Positions 1 to 7,536 of a stretch of DNA of 64,000 nt are shown here, one piece after another (the stretch's first letter is position 1; every line of letters begins with the position of its first letter). The translations under genes were made by a program, and so were the position numbers. The notes beneath the pieces are model-generated. The model was not told the origin of the DNA. It saw nothing but the letters and a program-made list of their open reading frames with translations, and did not search any database. Source of the DNA: an uncultured Bacteroidales bacterium (GTDB taxonomy: Bacteria; Bacteroidota; Bacteroidia; Bacteroidales; UBA932). Location: contig UQYV01000007.1 in assembly GCA_900545245.1 (NCBI GenBank), positions 1 through 64,000 on the forward strand, in the 5' to 3' direction.

Positions 1-71
1 AGGAGAGGGGTAACGTGGACAGAAAAAAGTGCGTGGGATTTGAGAGTTTGATAAATGAGATAAGTTTAATA

Positions 72-98
72 TTCGCAAGAAGTTAGAATACTTGCGAA
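72..98. repeat. 8-bp inverted repeat upstream of the first lipoprotein operon
   Basis: The arms ttcgcaag (72-79) and cttgcgaa (91-98) pair perfectly around an 11-base loop. They lie in the AT-rich stretch ahead of the small ORF at 120. It could be a leader hairpin or a regulator site; no T-run follows, so it is not an obvious terminator. Nothing else is recognisable in positions 1-119. Confidence 0.4.
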
Positions 99-119
99 AC
101 ATGAGAAACTAATAATATT

Positions 120-257
120 ATGGAAACCACAAATTACAAAAGGCCTTTGTTGGATGTCGTGGCCTTTTCTCCGGAGGGAGGTTTCGCCCAAAGCGGGGTG
201 ATGACAATCCAGAAATGGGTTTATGACGACAGCCAGAGTGATCAACTTAAATTTTAA
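120..257 (+). CDS. small peptide ORF (45 aa) with GFAxSG core
   Basis: An ATG at 120 opens a 45-codon frame ending in TAA at 255-257, six bases before the lipoprotein gene at 264. The peptide has a positively charged start, then PLLDVV and a core EGGFAQSG near residues 19-26. A second small ORF at 59946-60116 has the same arrangement (residues PLV, then ESGFAISG) and also lies directly upstream of a fimbrillin-like lipoprotein. The short proteins of this style seen beside surface lipoproteins in Bacteroidales have no established function that I can name. The tight spacing suggests translational coupling with the lipoprotein. No signal peptide or membrane segment is visible. Confidence 0.6.
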   Translation: METTNYKRPLLDVVAFSPEGGFAQSGVMTIQKWVYDDSQSDQLKF

Positions 258-263
258 ATCGTT

Positions 264-1628
264 ATGAAAAAGATATTTTACTTCTCTCTTGGGGCGGCTA
301 TGATGTTGTGCCTCACGAATTGTGCAAAAACAGAAGAACCGGGAAAACCGGACATTGTTCCGGGACCGGAAGAACAGGTGCTTGATTTCAGTCTCTATGC
401 CGCAACTCCGACTTTGAAGACCGTAAATGACGGACTTGACACCAAATGGGCTTCAGGAGACGCAATCAATCTCTTCCACGCAGCAGCAGGGCAGAAAACA
501 TACATCAACGACGGAAAGTTTTCTCTCTCTTCCGAAGATGTCGTGAACGGACTTTTCAAAGGAAAATTGTCACAGGCTCTTGCAGGGGGGGGCAGCTATG
601 ATTGGTATGCGGTCTATCCATACAATTCTGCGAATACGACCCCTGCCGGAACATCTGCTTCGGATGCGGCTCCGGTCAAAATCGGAGACCTTTCGGTGAC
701 GCAGAACGGCAACGACAGCAAGGCACATCTCGCAGGTGAAATCTGCCCTCTTTACGGAGTGGCAAAGGCTGTAGGGAGCGGTGATGTCCTTTCGATTCCG
801 ATGAGACAACTCACATCTGTCGCAGCCGTCAAGGTCATCAACACTGCCTCTGATCCTCTTACTGTTTCATCTATTTCATTTACTTCGACAGAGGATATCG
901 TAGGCACATATTTCATTGATTACTCCAATCCCGAGTCTGTCGTCTATACCGCCACCTCCACTTCTGACGTGTCTTCGACCGCTCAGCTCAACATAGTCGG
1001 TGGTGCGGAGATTGCCAAGGACGGAAATGCTGTTTTCTACATTCCTATAAAGCCTCATAAAGTCGCGGGCGGGAAACTCTCCATTGCCGTAAATGGGGTC
1101 AATAAGGAAATCGATGTCGAGAATATCTCATTTGCAGCGGGCAGTATAGTGCCTATGGAGTATAGCTATGTGGTGGAAGAACCTGCACCTGCTGTAAATC
1201 TTGCATTGCGAAAGCCTGCCACTGCCGACTGTGAACACAATCCTGGCTCAATGTTTCACATAACGGATGGTGGACTTGCCAATATGTGGCAGTGTGACAA
1301 GACTCACGCGGAGCATTGGGCAAAGGTCGATCTCGGAGAAAAGCTGGCTCTCAACAACATCATCATCTCCTGGGATGGTGGTGCATACGCAAAGAACATC
1401 AAGGTAAGTCTTTCCACAAACGACGTGGACTACACTGAGGTCTATTCGGTTACTGACTGGTCGCCGGTGGCGGAACCGAGAGAGCCTGGCGAGCCCACTT
1501 GGACAAAAGTCGTTACAGATGCCAAGTTCAGCGCCACTGAAGCACAGTATATAAAGGTGGACTTCAATGGAGATTCTTTCGTCTATGGAATTACAATTTA
1601 CGAACTTGAGGCATACTGCCGCAACTGA
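264..1628 (+). CDS. fimbrillin-like lipoprotein with C-terminal discoidin (F5/8 type C) domain
   Basis: The 454-residue protein begins with a lipoprotein signal peptide; the lipobox LTNC puts the lipidated Cys at residue 20. Residues about 35-305 resemble the Mfa/fimbrillin-like family, with the typical W-x-x-GD-x-I segment near residue 62 and a hydrophobic strand before the end of the module. Residues about 312-452 look like a discoidin/F5-8C carbohydrate-binding domain (NLALRKPATA start, WAKVDLG, SLSTNDVDYTEV, YIKVDF). It is probably surface-exposed and glycan- or adhesion-related. An eight-G tract at 585-592 encodes Gly 108-110 and could slip. Part of this gene is repeated as a relic at 7031-7209, where a terminator follows it; this intact copy has no terminator before the convergent ATPase gene. 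Confidence 0.8.
   Translation: MKKIFYFSLGAAMMLCLTNCAKTEEPGKPDIVPGPEEQVLDFSLYAATPTLKTVNDGLDTKWASGDAINLFHAAAGQKTYINDGKFSLSSEDVVNGLFKGKLSQALAGGGSYDWYAVYPYNSANTTPAGTSASDAAPVKIGDLSVTQNGNDSKAHLAGEICPLYGVAKAVGSGDVLSIPMRQLTSVAAVKVINTASDPLTVSSISFTSTEDIVGTYFIDYSNPESVVYTATSTSDVSSTAQLNIVGGAEIAKDGNAVFYIPIKPHKVAGGKLSIAVNGVNKEIDVENISFAAGSIVPMEYSYVVEEPAPAVNLALRKPATADCEHNPGSMFHITDGGLANMWQCDKTHAEHWAKVDLGEKLALNNIIISWDGGAYAKNIKVSLSTNDVDYTEVYSVTDWSPVAEPREPGEPTWTKVVTDAKFSATEAQYIKVDFNGDSFVYGITIYELEAYCRN
585..592. repeat. eight-G homopolymer inside the lipoprotein gene
   Basis: Eight consecutive G residues code for part of a Gly-Gly-Gly stretch at residues 108-110. Gain or loss of one base would truncate this surface protein. 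A second G8 tract lies in susC at 31492-31499. Confidence 0.9.
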
Positions 1629-1641
1629 CGAATGACACCAC

Positions 1642-2787
1642 TTACTCTTTCCAGACCCTTTTCTTGAGCCAGAGCTTGAGGATGGGGTCTGTGATTTCTA
1701 TCGTGTGGGGTGCTGTTATGGCGATGAGGTCCTTTTCCGTGAGGGACTTTTTCAGACGTGATATGTTGGCCGGGGTGCCCAATCTGTAGGCGTTCATGAC
1801 GGAACTTTGCGTGAAGCCGTTGTGAATGCCGTCGGAAAGGACATGCAGGAAGTTCATCTGGTAGGACGAGAGGGATTCTGTCTGCTGGATGAACACAGGT
1901 TCGCAGGCGTCGAGAAGGCGGTCAGTTCCATATTTCAGGTCATCTTCTGTTGCGGAACCGTCCGTCCTCAGCCAGACGAACCATGCCAGTTGCTGCACAT
2001 ACGACGAGTATCTGTCCGTTATCTCGCAAATCTTGCCCGCAAGTTCCGGAGAGATGCTTTTCCCGGAGTTCGCGAATTTGCGGCAGATATATTCGCTCCA
2101 GTCCGACTCACTGATTTTCTTGAGGTAGAATATGTCCCCGAACCTGTAGAACGGGTAGCTCTGGTTCTGAAACATCTTCTCCATCATGTGCTTCTTGCTG
2201 CCGTAGAGACAATATGTCACATTGCTCTGATGCTGCCAGACACTGCGCAGTTTTTTCTGAAAAGTCAGTGAATCAGGAAAGTCGCCGATTTGCTGGAACT
2301 CGTCAATGCAGACGACTATCCTGATTCCCTTTTCCATCGCAATCAGTTCCGGAAGCTGCAGAACCTCTTCTGTAGTCCTGTTATCAGCATTATACTCAAG
2401 TGATACGGAGAAATCACTCAGCGGATCAGGGCCGATGCTTATCTTGGGCACGAACCGGCTGAGAAACATTTTCGCGTTCTCCATCCATTCTTCCCATTTG
2501 CCGGATGTTGCCCTGATTACAGAAGTGGCAAATGCGTTCACGAAATCATTCTCCGAACGGCATCCGAAAGCATCCATCCTTGCAATCCTGATTTTCTCGT
2601 TTTCAACGATTGAGCACACCTTATCGACAAGCGATGTTTTGCCCATTCTTCTCGGAGAAATGAGTATTGTATTCACTCCGTAGGTGAAATTCATTTTCAG
2701 GTTTTCGGTTTCCTCTCTTCTGTCTGTGAATGCGTCACCTTTGACCTTGACTCCGAAAACAAATGGTGATTCATCGTCCTTTATCAT
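1642..2787 (-). CDS. AAA-family ATPase with winged-helix C-terminus
   Basis: This is a P-loop ATPase of the archaeal-type AAA group common in Bacteroidales. With the ATG at 2787 as start (381 aa), the Walker A segment SPRRMGKTSL is at residues 44-53 and the Walker B segment VVCIDE ends at residues 162-163. The C-terminal 70 residues look like a winged helix (SVMNAYRLGTPANISRLKKSL). A longer frame reaches a TTG at 2811, but that TTG lies inside a TATATTTG promoter box, so the ATG is preferred. Biological role is unknown; such ATPases are often accessory. It lies convergent to the lipoprotein gene, and downstream on its own strand from a relic of the thiL-like gene, the same order as the ATPase relic next to intact thiL. 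Confidence 0.75.
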   Translation of the reverse strand: MIKDDESPFVFGVKVKGDAFTDRREETENLKMNFTYGVNTILISPRRMGKTSLVDKVCSIVENEKIRIARMDAFGCRSENDFVNAFATSVIRATSGKWEEWMENAKMFLSRFVPKISIGPDPLSDFSVSLEYNADNRTTEEVLQLPELIAMEKGIRIVVCIDEFQQIGDFPDSLTFQKKLRSVWQHQSNVTYCLYGSKKHMMEKMFQNQSYPFYRFGDIFYLKKISESDWSEYICRKFANSGKSISPELAGKICEITDRYSSYVQQLAWFVWLRTDGSATEDDLKYGTDRLLDACEPVFIQQTESLSSYQMNFLHVLSDGIHNGFTQSSVMNAYRLGTPANISRLKKSLTEKDLIAITAPHTIEITDPILKLWLKKRVWKE

Positions 2788-2808
2788 ATCTTTAGTTTTT
2801 TCTGTTCG

Positions 2809-2816
2809 CAAATATA
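2809..2816 (-). promoter_or_regulatory. -7 box TATATTTG of the ATPase gene
   Basis: On the minus strand the sequence reads TATATTTG, a perfect fit to the Bacteroidetes TAnnTTTG box, 21 bases before the ATG at 2787. It rules out the upstream TTG start. No clear TTTG box lies exactly 20 bases upstream. Confidence 0.55.
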
Positions 2817-2922
2817 AACATTTTTAACAAACCTGTTTATAACAACCTTGTGAAAAATGTTTTTTCTTGGGAAAATGCTTTTTTTCCAAGAAATTCGATA
2901 TGAAAAATATGACTTACCCCGA

Positions 2923-3031
2923 TTATAGTTCCTCTTTCGGCCAGCCCTGGGCGTGGAGAGGGAGTTCGACGCCATCTGGGGTGACTATGACGGAGCCTAC
3001 TTCCGGTTTGGCGCGGTGACCTATGATGTCG
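2923..3031 (-). pseudogene. relic of the 3' end of the thiL-like gene
   Basis: Read on the minus strand this segment encodes the last 35 residues of the ThiL-like protein (from DIIGH to the terminal PKEEL and stop), with only two amino-acid differences from the intact copy at 13188-14204. Nucleotide similarity extends past the stop to about 2900, matching about 13163-13293. There is no start codon and no upstream part of the gene, so it is a fragment. The 303-base gap between the ATPase and rhuM genes holds nothing else. Confidence 0.85.
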
Positions 3032-3114
3032 AAAAATTATCTACTTTGGAAAATTATTAACACTTTAAAAATTTTTCGTGTCTACTTTTCGGATCTGGTA
3101 CAGAACAACTTGAA

Positions 3115-4146
3115 TTATTGTTCAGTTTCCGGCAGTTCCAGCAGATCATCTCCGTCCATCAACCTGTCGAAGTCAGACTGGAAGAGGCGGTCCTGGATGA
3201 CGCGGTATTTCTCGAATTCGGTTTCGGCGAATTCTTTGGCGTAGTCTGCGGAGACGTGGCCGGCGGTATCCAGGACGGGGTCTCCGCTGGCGTTCAGGAA
3301 GATGTCCACACGGTTTGCCCAATCCTCCATCGTCATCGGGATGTGACGGTTGGCCATACGCTCCGCCAGGTCCAGGAGGGCGTTGACAAGGTGGCCCATA
3401 TCATCCAGCTCGGATTCCTTGAGGTAATTCTTGGCAACGCTTACATCGGTTTTGACAATCTTGCCGGAGGGGGCATTCTCCCATGTCGTCAGACCCATGT
3501 GTTCTTTCTCTGCGCTGGCCCGCTCCACGATTAACTCTGCGGCCGTATGACCATGTACGGCAAAATGGATCTTGTTTTGGATCCGCTTGTAGAAGAGCCT
3601 GGTCGTGGGAGCATCTTTGTTGTAGTCGATGGCCGTGGCGTAGATGTCGGTGATCTTTTGGTATGCACGGCGCTCACTGAGACGGATTTCCCGGATTTCG
3701 GCCAGCAGGTGCTCAAAATAGTCCTCTCCCAGGAAGGAGCCGTTCTGCATCCGCTTTTTGTCGATTACGTAGCCACGGATGGCGAATTGACGAAGAACAT
3801 AGGTACACCATTGGCGGAACTGGGTGGCCCGGATGCTATTCACGCGATATCCGACACTGATAATGGCGTCCAAGTTATAGAATTGTGTCTGGTAACTCTT
3901 GCCATCGGAGGCAGTTGCCGAGATTTTCTCGGTAACTGATTCCTTCTTCAGCTCGCCTGATGCGAAGATGTTCTTGAGGTGAAGGCCGATGTTGTCTGTA
4001 CTACAGTCAAATAGGACGGACATAGCCTTCTGGGTGGCCCAGATCGTTTCGTCGTGGTAAACCACTTCCACGCCCTGAGATTTGTCCTGGGCTTGGAATA
4101 TGAGGAATTCGGCGGTGCTGTTGCGTATTGTGAGGTTCTTTTCCAT
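3115..4146 (-). CDS. rhuM: RhuM family protein
   Basis: The 343-residue protein matches the virulence RhuM family across its length: an N-terminal region with VVYHDETIWATQKAMSVLF, the TQFYNLDAIISVGYRVNS segment and RATQFRQWCTYVLRQFAIRGY, then a helical C-terminal half with HTAAELI. RhuM was first noted in Salmonella pathogenicity island 3, but most homologues lie in restriction or defence islands; its biochemical activity is not established. It starts 9 bases after the end of the MmeI-like gene on the same strand, so the two should be cotranscribed. A DNA-binding or accessory role beside the restriction enzyme is inference. Confidence 0.85.
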   Translation of the reverse strand: MEKNLTIRNSTAEFLIFQAQDKSQGVEVVYHDETIWATQKAMSVLFDCSTDNIGLHLKNIFASGELKKESVTEKISATASDGKSYQTQFYNLDAIISVGYRVNSIRATQFRQWCTYVLRQFAIRGYVIDKKRMQNGSFLGEDYFEHLLAEIREIRLSERRAYQKITDIYATAIDYNKDAPTTRLFYKRIQNKIHFAVHGHTAAELIVERASAEKEHMGLTTWENAPSGKIVKTDVSVAKNYLKESELDDMGHLVNALLDLAERMANRHIPMTMEDWANRVDIFLNASGDPVLDTAGHVSADYAKEFAETEFEKYRVIQDRLFQSDFDRLMDGDDLLELPETEQ

Positions 4147-4155
4147 AGTTGATTG

Positions 4156-6963
4156 CTATTTTGTGAGTTCCTGGTACATTTTGAAGAGGCTGGCGACGAT
4201 GTCGGATTCGGTAGCGTCTTTGGGGAAGCCGTAGGCTTCGAGGACGGCAGCGTCGTTGGCGCGATGGGCCTTCATAAGCTCCGGGAAGAGAAGGAGATTG
4301 CCGTACATGTCAGCAAAAGTAGCATCCGGGTATAAGTCCCTCGCATCCAGAATAGCTTTAGCTGCCTGTTCTATCTTCTGCCTCTGAATATCTGTAGGTT
4401 GCGGCCAAGGGAAGTTGTTGTAGACATCTTTTACCGTGTAGCTATAGTCACTCTTCAGACGGCAGCAAATTGCCCTCATCCATCCCATGTGGACGGATGA
4501 CTCAAGAACTCCAAATAGATAAAGACTTCCACCAAGAAGAATTCTAACCTTGTCGCTACAAAGCACGGTGTCATCCATGTAGCCCATTGGTATGTAAGGA
4601 CGACGCTGAGATGAAACTTGTGGAATGACGATATAATGCCCCTTGGGCATGTTCTCAACGTGAAAACGAGTAGGCTTGTCTGCCAGCTTTACTGTTCCAG
4701 GACTTGGACTTGCTAGACGATAGTCTCGTACCGCCTCAATGCGCTTCATGCATTCAGGAAGCTTAAGTAAGTCAACCGGATTAGCATCGCCCAGCCATAA
4801 GCACCAGCGAGGACGACGGTTGATAAACTCATCGGCTCCGTACCAGCGTTTGAAATACCGCTCAGAGCCGGGCTCTTTCTTTACAAACTCCTCTTTCTCA
4901 TCATCTTTGAAGAGGTAAAAACCGCCGTCAATGGGTTTGTTACCAATGCCAATTTCTGGCACTGCGCAAATAGGATGGCTTCTTGCCTCAATGAACACAT
5001 TGTCACCATCAATAAGATAGCCATTGATATTCGATGCATCAATTACATCCTTTCCATCAAAGATTCTTCGCTTGCGCTCAGAATGACATAGGGAAAAGCC
5101 AACGATAACACAGTGAACATGTGCTTTCTGCATTGCCTCACTATCCCAAATGAAGGTCCGCCAAGCAAAGTCTATCTGAACGCCTGATTCCATCAATGGT
5201 TTCCATAGAGCGGGAACTTGTTCACCTTGGGTGATTGAGTTTGTTGATACGAAAGCTGCCCTGATTGAGGAATGGATCTTCATCATCTCCCAAGATTTCT
5301 TATACCATCCGGTCACGTAATCGAGGTTCCCGATGTTTTTCCACTGACTACCAAAGACGGCCACCAAGTCATCGCCCTGTTCGGTGCTTTTGAATCTTGC
5401 TCCCACAAACGGCGGGTTGCCCATAATATAATCCAGCTCAGCAGCCGGGACCACCTCATTCCAATCCATCCTCAGGGCGTTTCCTTCATGGATATTCGTA
5501 TAGGTTTTGAGCGGCAGCGGGTCGAGGGAGAAGCCGACAATCTCGTCAGTCTCCTGCATCATCTGCGCCTCAGCGATCCAGAGGGCGGTCTGAGCCACGG
5601 AGCAGGCGAAGTCGTTGATCTCAATGCCGTAGAACTGGTTGATGGAAACCTTGATAGGGTCTGCTAGTTCACCGATGACGCGGTTGTCACCGTAGATGAT
5701 GCGCAGGGCTTCATTCTCCAGACGGCGGAGCGATGTGTATGATTCCGTGAGGAAATTGCCGGAGCCGCAGGCGGGGTCAAAGAATTTCAGCTTGGAAATC
5801 TTATCCTGGAAAGCAATAGCCCTGTCGCGTTTGGTCTTGGCAACAGAAGTGGCCTTGATATCCGCCAGCTCCTGTTTCAGATCATCCAGAAACAGCGGGT
5901 CAATCACCTTGTGGATATTCTCGATGGAGGTGTAGTGCATACCACCGGCACGGCGGGTTTCAGGATTCAGAGTGCTTTCAAACACGGCTCCGAAGATGGT
6001 GGGGCTGATGAGCGACCAATCGAAATCGTCGCTGGCACGCTGCAGAATCAGGTCCCGAATCTCTTCCGTGATGCGGGGAATCTCTATATCAGATCCTTCG
6101 CTCCGCTCAGGATGACAGCAGGAGGGGCCAAAAAGGCCGCCGTTGACATAGGGGAAAGCCAGCAGTTTCTCATCCTCGTAGGGGTCGCGGTCTTCAGGTT
6201 TGGTGTCGAGGATGCGGAAGAGTTTGATAAGTTTTTCTCGGAATTCGCTGGCGCTGAACTGCTCCATATAATCATGGAACATGTTCTTGCTTCCGAAGAT
6301 GCCGGCATCTTCCGCATATAAGCAGAACACTAGACGAACGCAGAGCTTATTCAGCGCCTTCTGGCTGTCCTGATTAGTGGGATCTTTGTACTGGGCAAGA
6401 ATCTTATCGTACAGCGCACCCACGATTTCACCGGCCTGGATGGAGACTTCCAACTCCTTCTTCAAGTGGACGTTGGTGTCATCGACCAGAAAACTGAGTC
6501 GCGTGTATTCTTTCTCCAGAGCTGCCAGCTGAATGACCTCCGGAGCATCGTTGGGATGTTCCATGTCGTGCACCTCGAAGGTGGTGAAGTTGCAGGCCAC
6601 AATCCAGCGGGGATGCAGATTCAGTGGTAAACCGGCGGCATAGCGGCGACCCTGCTGGTAGGGCGTGAGTTCGGCACCGTCACTCTGCCGTGCCTTGGCT
6701 CTCAAGTCCACGTGGGAGCCCTTCTGCTCGATCAGGACTTTGGTAGTGGAGATATAGCCGTCGATGAAATCGGAGCCTTTTTCCTTGGTGATGGTCTTTA
6801 CAGGCAACTCGAACTCCATCACTTTCGTGGGGTCATCGATACCAAAGACGTTATGCAGCAGTGAGAGCCAGAAACGCTGGGTCTCTCCCTTCTCATATCC
6901 TTTGCCGGACCATTCATGGGCGAAGGCTTTGGCGGCTTGTTTTTGTGTATTCGTGGTTGCCAT
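4156..6963 (-). CDS. MmeI-like type IIG restriction-modification enzyme
   Basis: This 935-residue protein has the length and order of MmeI-type enzymes, which methylate and cut DNA with one polypeptide. An N-terminal nuclease motif of D-x10-E-x-K form is seen at D68, E79 and K81. The methyltransferase motif I (FDPACGSGNF) starts at residue 395, and motif IV NPPF is at 516-519. The target-recognition part follows (ASNINGYLIDG, PICAVPEIGIGNKPIDGG) and the C-terminal helices end the protein. Two short interspersed repeats sit in frame at residues about 283-291 and 626-634; both fall in loops, so the enzyme may still work. RhuM follows at 9 bases. Target site cannot be read from sequence. Confidence 0.88.
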   Translation of the reverse strand: MATTNTQKQAAKAFAHEWSGKGYEKGETQRFWLSLLHNVFGIDDPTKVMEFELPVKTITKEKGSDFIDGYISTTKVLIEQKGSHVDLRAKARQSDGAELTPYQQGRRYAAGLPLNLHPRWIVACNFTTFEVHDMEHPNDAPEVIQLAALEKEYTRLSFLVDDTNVHLKKELEVSIQAGEIVGALYDKILAQYKDPTNQDSQKALNKLCVRLVFCLYAEDAGIFGSKNMFHDYMEQFSASEFREKLIKLFRILDTKPEDRDPYEDEKLLAFPYVNGGLFGPSCCHPERSEGSDIEIPRITEEIRDLILQRASDDFDWSLISPTIFGAVFESTLNPETRRAGGMHYTSIENIHKVIDPLFLDDLKQELADIKATSVAKTKRDRAIAFQDKISKLKFFDPACGSGNFLTESYTSLRRLENEALRIIYGDNRVIGELADPIKVSINQFYGIEINDFACSVAQTALWIAEAQMMQETDEIVGFSLDPLPLKTYTNIHEGNALRMDWNEVVPAAELDYIMGNPPFVGARFKSTEQGDDLVAVFGSQWKNIGNLDYVTGWYKKSWEMMKIHSSIRAAFVSTNSITQGEQVPALWKPLMESGVQIDFAWRTFIWDSEAMQKAHVHCVIVGFSLCHSERKRRIFDGKDVIDASNINGYLIDGDNVFIEARSHPICAVPEIGIGNKPIDGGFYLFKDDEKEEFVKKEPGSERYFKRWYGADEFINRRPRWCLWLGDANPVDLLKLPECMKRIEAVRDYRLASPSPGTVKLADKPTRFHVENMPKGHYIVIPQVSSQRRPYIPMGYMDDTVLCSDKVRILLGGSLYLFGVLESSVHMGWMRAICCRLKSDYSYTVKDVYNNFPWPQPTDIQRQKIEQAAKAILDARDLYPDATFADMYGNLLLFPELMKAHRANDAAVLEAYGFPKDATESDIVASLFKMYQELTK
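5061..5088. repeat. interspersed repeat copy in frame in the MmeI-like gene (recognition half)
   Basis: On the minus strand the copy begins tgtcattctgagcg and reads through as CHSERKRRIF in the protein. It matches the copy at 6091-6117 except for a few substitutions and one extra base, which puts it in a different reading frame while keeping the gene open. The residues on either side align with normal MmeI-family sequence, so this looks like an insertion. Confidence 0.75.
6091..6117. repeat. interspersed repeat copy in frame in the MmeI-like gene (spacer)
   Basis: On the minus strand the copy begins tgtcatcctgagcg and reads as CHPERSEGSD. Strings like HPERSEGS recur in unrelated predicted bacterial proteins because they are translations of a short interspersed repeat. 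It falls between NGGLFG and IEIPRITEEI, where family members have only a few residues. Confidence 0.8.
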
Positions 6964-6989
6964 GTCGGTCGGTATGTCTATAAATCCTC

Positions 6990-6997
6990 CAAAGTTA
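6990..6997 (-). promoter_or_regulatory. -7 box TAACTTTG of the MmeI-like/rhuM operon
   Basis: The minus strand reads TAACTTTG, fitting TAnnTTTG, 27 bases before the ATG at 6963. An ATTG lies 22 bases further upstream (7020-7023), an imperfect partner for the -33 box. Confidence 0.5.
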
Positions 6998-7030
6998 CTG
7001 ATTTTTCACGATTTTCTTGCAATAGATTGC

Positions 7031-7209
7031 AGGGAATCGGAGTCGAGAATATCTCATTTGCAGCGGGCAGTATAGTGCCTATGGAATATAGCTTTGTGGT
7101 GAAAGAGCCCGAGCCTGCTGTAAATCTTGCATTGCGAAAGACTAGGCCTATGGGGAATTACAATTTACGAACTTGAGGCATACTGCCGCAACTGACGAAT
7201 GACACCACT
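7031..7209 (+). pseudogene. internally deleted relic of the lipoprotein gene at 264-1628
   Basis: Positions 7031-7140 match about 1106-1213 of the intact gene (VENISFAAGSIVPMEYS to NLALRK). After a junction, 7154-7209 match 1584-1640, including the stop and the 3' flank tgacgaatgacaccactt. About 370 bases between these blocks are missing, and the 5' part of the gene is absent. The relic is followed at once by a strong terminator (7215-7253), which was probably the original terminator of the lipoprotein gene. The rest of the interval 6964-7536 holds only the promoters noted here. Confidence 0.9.
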
Positions 7210-7214
7210 TCTTT

Positions 7215-7253
7215 GAGTTTGTATTCCAAGGTTTTCCCGAGGAATACAAACTC
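7215..7253 (+). terminator. rho-independent terminator after the lipoprotein relic
   Basis: The arms gagtttgtattcc (7215-7227) and ggaatacaaactc (7241-7253) pair perfectly over 13 bases around a 13-base loop and are followed by a run of six T. It sits five bases after the relic of the lipoprotein tail. Confidence 0.85.
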
Positions 7254-7356
7254 ATTTTTTATTCCCCTTCCCCTCCAGCGAATGTCAATGTGTTCTTGCT
7301 AGGCTTAAAACTAACGAAAAACCACCGCAACAGCACATTTCTAAGTAATTTTACTT

Positions 7357-7388
7357 ATTGATTTCAATGCTCAGAGTCAATATCTTTG
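7357..7388 (+). promoter_or_regulatory. promoter of the FISUMP lipoprotein operon
   Basis: ATTG (7357-7360), a 20-base spacer and TATCTTTG (7381-7388) match the Bacteroidetes -33/-7 pattern. The first lipoprotein start is at 7537, giving a leader of roughly 140 bases. Confidence 0.6.
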
Positions 7389-7536
7389 CCAGCCTAATAA
7401 ATAAGTACAAGCGCGGATTTAAACGTTATAGTATATAAACTCATAAGCAAAAACTATGGCATTAGCCAGTTACATAATTTTTTCAACTAATAACCAAGCA
7501 CCGCCCTACATCGGTGCACAACAGCAATGTCTATCT

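Noticed and set aside
1642..2787. ATPase as an IS21-type transposition helper (IstB)
   Set aside because: No transposase gene or terminal inverted repeats accompany it, and its C-terminal winged helix fits the stand-alone ATPase group.
6916..7176. Plus-strand frame ending in lipoprotein-like sequence
   Set aside because: It joins antisense of the MmeI-like gene to the lipoprotein relic; the relic itself is reported, but the frame is not a gene.
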